Positions 21,583 through 22,420 of a DNA stretch of 22,420 bases are shown here, piece after piece (the first letter of the stretch is position 1; the number at the start of each line of letters is the position of its first letter). Under the pieces are notes generated by a model. The model saw only the letters and a list, made by a program, of their open reading frames with translations. It was not told the origin of the DNA and made no database searches. The stretch is from Elusimicrobiota bacterium. Its GTDB lineage: Bacteria; Elusimicrobiota; Elusimicrobia; UBA1565; UBA9628. The translations under genes and the position numbers were made by a program. The stretch spans positions 1 to 22,420 of the forward strand of contig JAGWMT010000020.1 in assembly GCA_028871595.1 (NCBI GenBank). Direction: 5' to 3'.

Positions 21583-21970
21583 CTCGTCGCGCCTGGCGGC
21601 GTTCTTCCCATTGGCGTTCCCAGCGCTCCTGCCGCTCGTGGATTCGGGCCTCAAGCAGGACGTTCCAGGCGGAGCGGACGCTGATCGCGTATGTGGTCCG
21701 GCCTCCCAATGCCTCCGCGGCGCGTTCGTAGGTGGACAAGAGGCATTCCTTGCCGGCCTCCATACGGCAGATCAGCGCGGCGTCCAGGCCGGAGCGGCGG
21801 GCGAGTTCCCTATGACTGTAGCCGAGGGTCATCCGCAGATCGCGGAGGATGAGGTGCAGCGCGGGGCCCGCCGATTCCGGAGTCGCGGCGTCCTTGATGT
21901 ACGATGGAACAACTGCACTCTCTCTGGCGCGAGTCGTGTTGTTCGAACGGACATCAACGGGATTATCCAT
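21563..21970 (-). CDS. Xre-family helix-turn-helix regulator
   Basis: A 135-residue protein with an HTH domain at about residues 36-92: LILRDLRMTLGYSHRELARR, then SGLDAALICRMEAGKECLLSTYERAAEALGG. The GYSHRELARRSGLDAALICRMEAG core is a standard lambda-repressor-type HTH with a diverged recognition helix. The flanks are a short polar N-terminus and a highly basic/acidic C-terminal helix (about 105-135, rich in Arg, Glu and Trp), perhaps for dimerisation or nucleic-acid contact. It overlaps the end of the EamA gene on the other strand by 20 bp, so each transcript could interfere with the other. The region upstream of ATG 21970 is AT-rich but holds no convincing -10/-35 pair. Target genes are unknown. 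Confidence 0.8.
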   Translation of the reverse strand: MDNPVDVRSNNTTRARESAVVPSYIKDAATPESAGPALHLILRDLRMTLGYSHRELARRSGLDAALICRMEAGKECLLSTYERAAEALGGRTTYAISVRSAWNVLLEARIHERQERWERQWEERRQARRATRRSR

Positions 21971-22031
21971 CTATACATACGATCAAGACGGCCGTTTTGT
22001 TCCGTAAAAGCGACGCCGCGCGGGTGTTTGC

Positions 22032-22037
22032 TATCAT
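22032..22037 (+). promoter_or_regulatory. Candidate extended -10 box for the DUF255 gene
   Basis: TGC-TATCAT places an extended -10 element nine bases before ATG 22047, leaving a leader of only two or three bases. No -35 box or ribosome-binding site is visible. Confidence 0.4.
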
Positions 22038-22046
22038 CGTGACGCG

Positions 22047-22420
22047 ATGAGCCCCAATCGTCTGGCCGGCGAGAAAAGCCCTTATCTTCTTCAACATAAA
22101 GATAATCCCGTGGACTGGCGTCCGTGGGGGGAAGAGGCTTTCAAAGCCGCCAAGGACCTGGACCGGCCCTTGCTGCTGTCGGTCGGCTATTCGACCTGCC
22201 ATTGGTGCCACGTGATGGAGAAAGAGAGCTTCTCCCAGGCGGACGTGGCGGCGGTGATGAACGCCCAGTTCATCTGCGTGAAGCTGGACCGCGAGGAGCG
22301 GCCCGACGTGGACAAGATCTACATGACCGCGGTCCAGGCCATGACGGGACAAGGCGGCTGGCCGCTGAACGTGTTCTTGACGCCCGACTTGAAGCCGTTC
22401 TTCGGCGGGACGTATTACCC
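22047..22420 (+). CDS. DUF255/YyaL-type thioredoxin-like protein (N-terminal part)
   Basis: The gene runs off the right edge; 124 codons are visible. The opening [20 protein letters not shown], followed by [12 protein letters not shown], is highly typical of the YyaL/SSP411 (spermatogenesis-associated protein 20-like) family. A thioredoxin-like domain follows with the cysteine motif [14 protein letters not shown], then [15 protein letters not shown] and [20 protein letters not shown]. Complete relatives are about 600-700 residues, with a glycosidase-like alpha/alpha-toroid after this domain, so most of the protein is outside the window. The cellular role of the family is not settled. The start is fixed by the conserved N-terminal sequence. 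Confidence 0.93.
   Translation, partial: MSPNRLAGEKSPYLLQHKDNPVDWRPWGEEAFKAAKDLDRPLLLSVGYSTCHWCHVMEKESFSQADVAAVMNAQFICVKLDREERPDVDKIYMTAVQAMTGQGGWPLNVFLTPDLKPFFGGTYY

Noticed and set aside
1..22420. CRISPR arrays, tRNA or rRNA genes
   Set aside because: No regularly spaced repeats, cloverleaf-like sequences or rRNA signatures were recognised anywhere in the window.

Overview
The window is a 22.4 kb piece of a GC-rich, diderm bacterial chromosome. Lipoproteins, several outer-membrane barrel candidates and DUF3015, DUF4105 and YceI proteins all point to an outer membrane. The phylum cannot be fixed from this sequence. The tight operons, HEAT-repeat protein and DUF4105/DUF3015 set would fit a high-GC Elusimicrobiota-like or other deep-branching diderm, but that is inference. 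No tRNA, rRNA or CRISPR array was recognised.

Layout. (1) 1-1479: the end of a GT28-type glycolipid glycosyltransferase, a Bcp-type peroxiredoxin and a 2x[4Fe-4S] ferredoxin. (2) 1480-8640: an accessory island, visibly less GC-rich in places, with all its intact genes on the + strand. It opens with a 220-bp inverted-repeat (MITE-like) element. Then come DUF302, an outer-membrane protein, a shattered dihydrolipoamide dehydrogenase, an O-methyltransferase, a broken B12-binding gene, a Cyc2-like porin-cytochrome, a triheme cytochrome c, and a further remnant on the minus strand. (3) 8646-9893 (-): an RhlE-type DEAD-box helicase. (4) 9952-13338 (+): a four-gene operon joined by stop/start overlaps: lipoprotein, L,D-transpeptidase, a divergent second L,D-transpeptidase, and an APC amino-acid transporter. 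(5) 13409-17708 (+): YceI, DUF3015, DUF4105, an alpha/beta-hydrolase lipoprotein and a small membrane protein. (6) 17705-19704 (-): a HEAT-repeat protein and a radical SAM protein. (7) 19749-21582 (+): a promoter, a fluoride riboswitch with overlapping terminator, a CLC-F fluoride/proton antiporter and a half-size EamA transporter. (8) 21563-21970 (-): an Xre regulator; and 22047-end (+): the start of a DUF255/thioredoxin-like protein.

The strongest functional stories are two. The first is a possible extracellular electron-transfer unit: an outer-membrane cytochrome-porin fusion followed 12 bp later by a periplasmic triheme cytochrome. It sits in an island full of gene debris, so it may have been acquired horizontally. 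The second is a complete fluoride-defence unit, in which promoter, aptamer, terminator and exporter can all be read directly.

A third signal is regulatory. Several genes have sigma70-like -10 boxes only 5-6 bases before the start codon, and two of them share a 19/22-identical promoter/start block. This suggests routine use of leaderless mRNAs.
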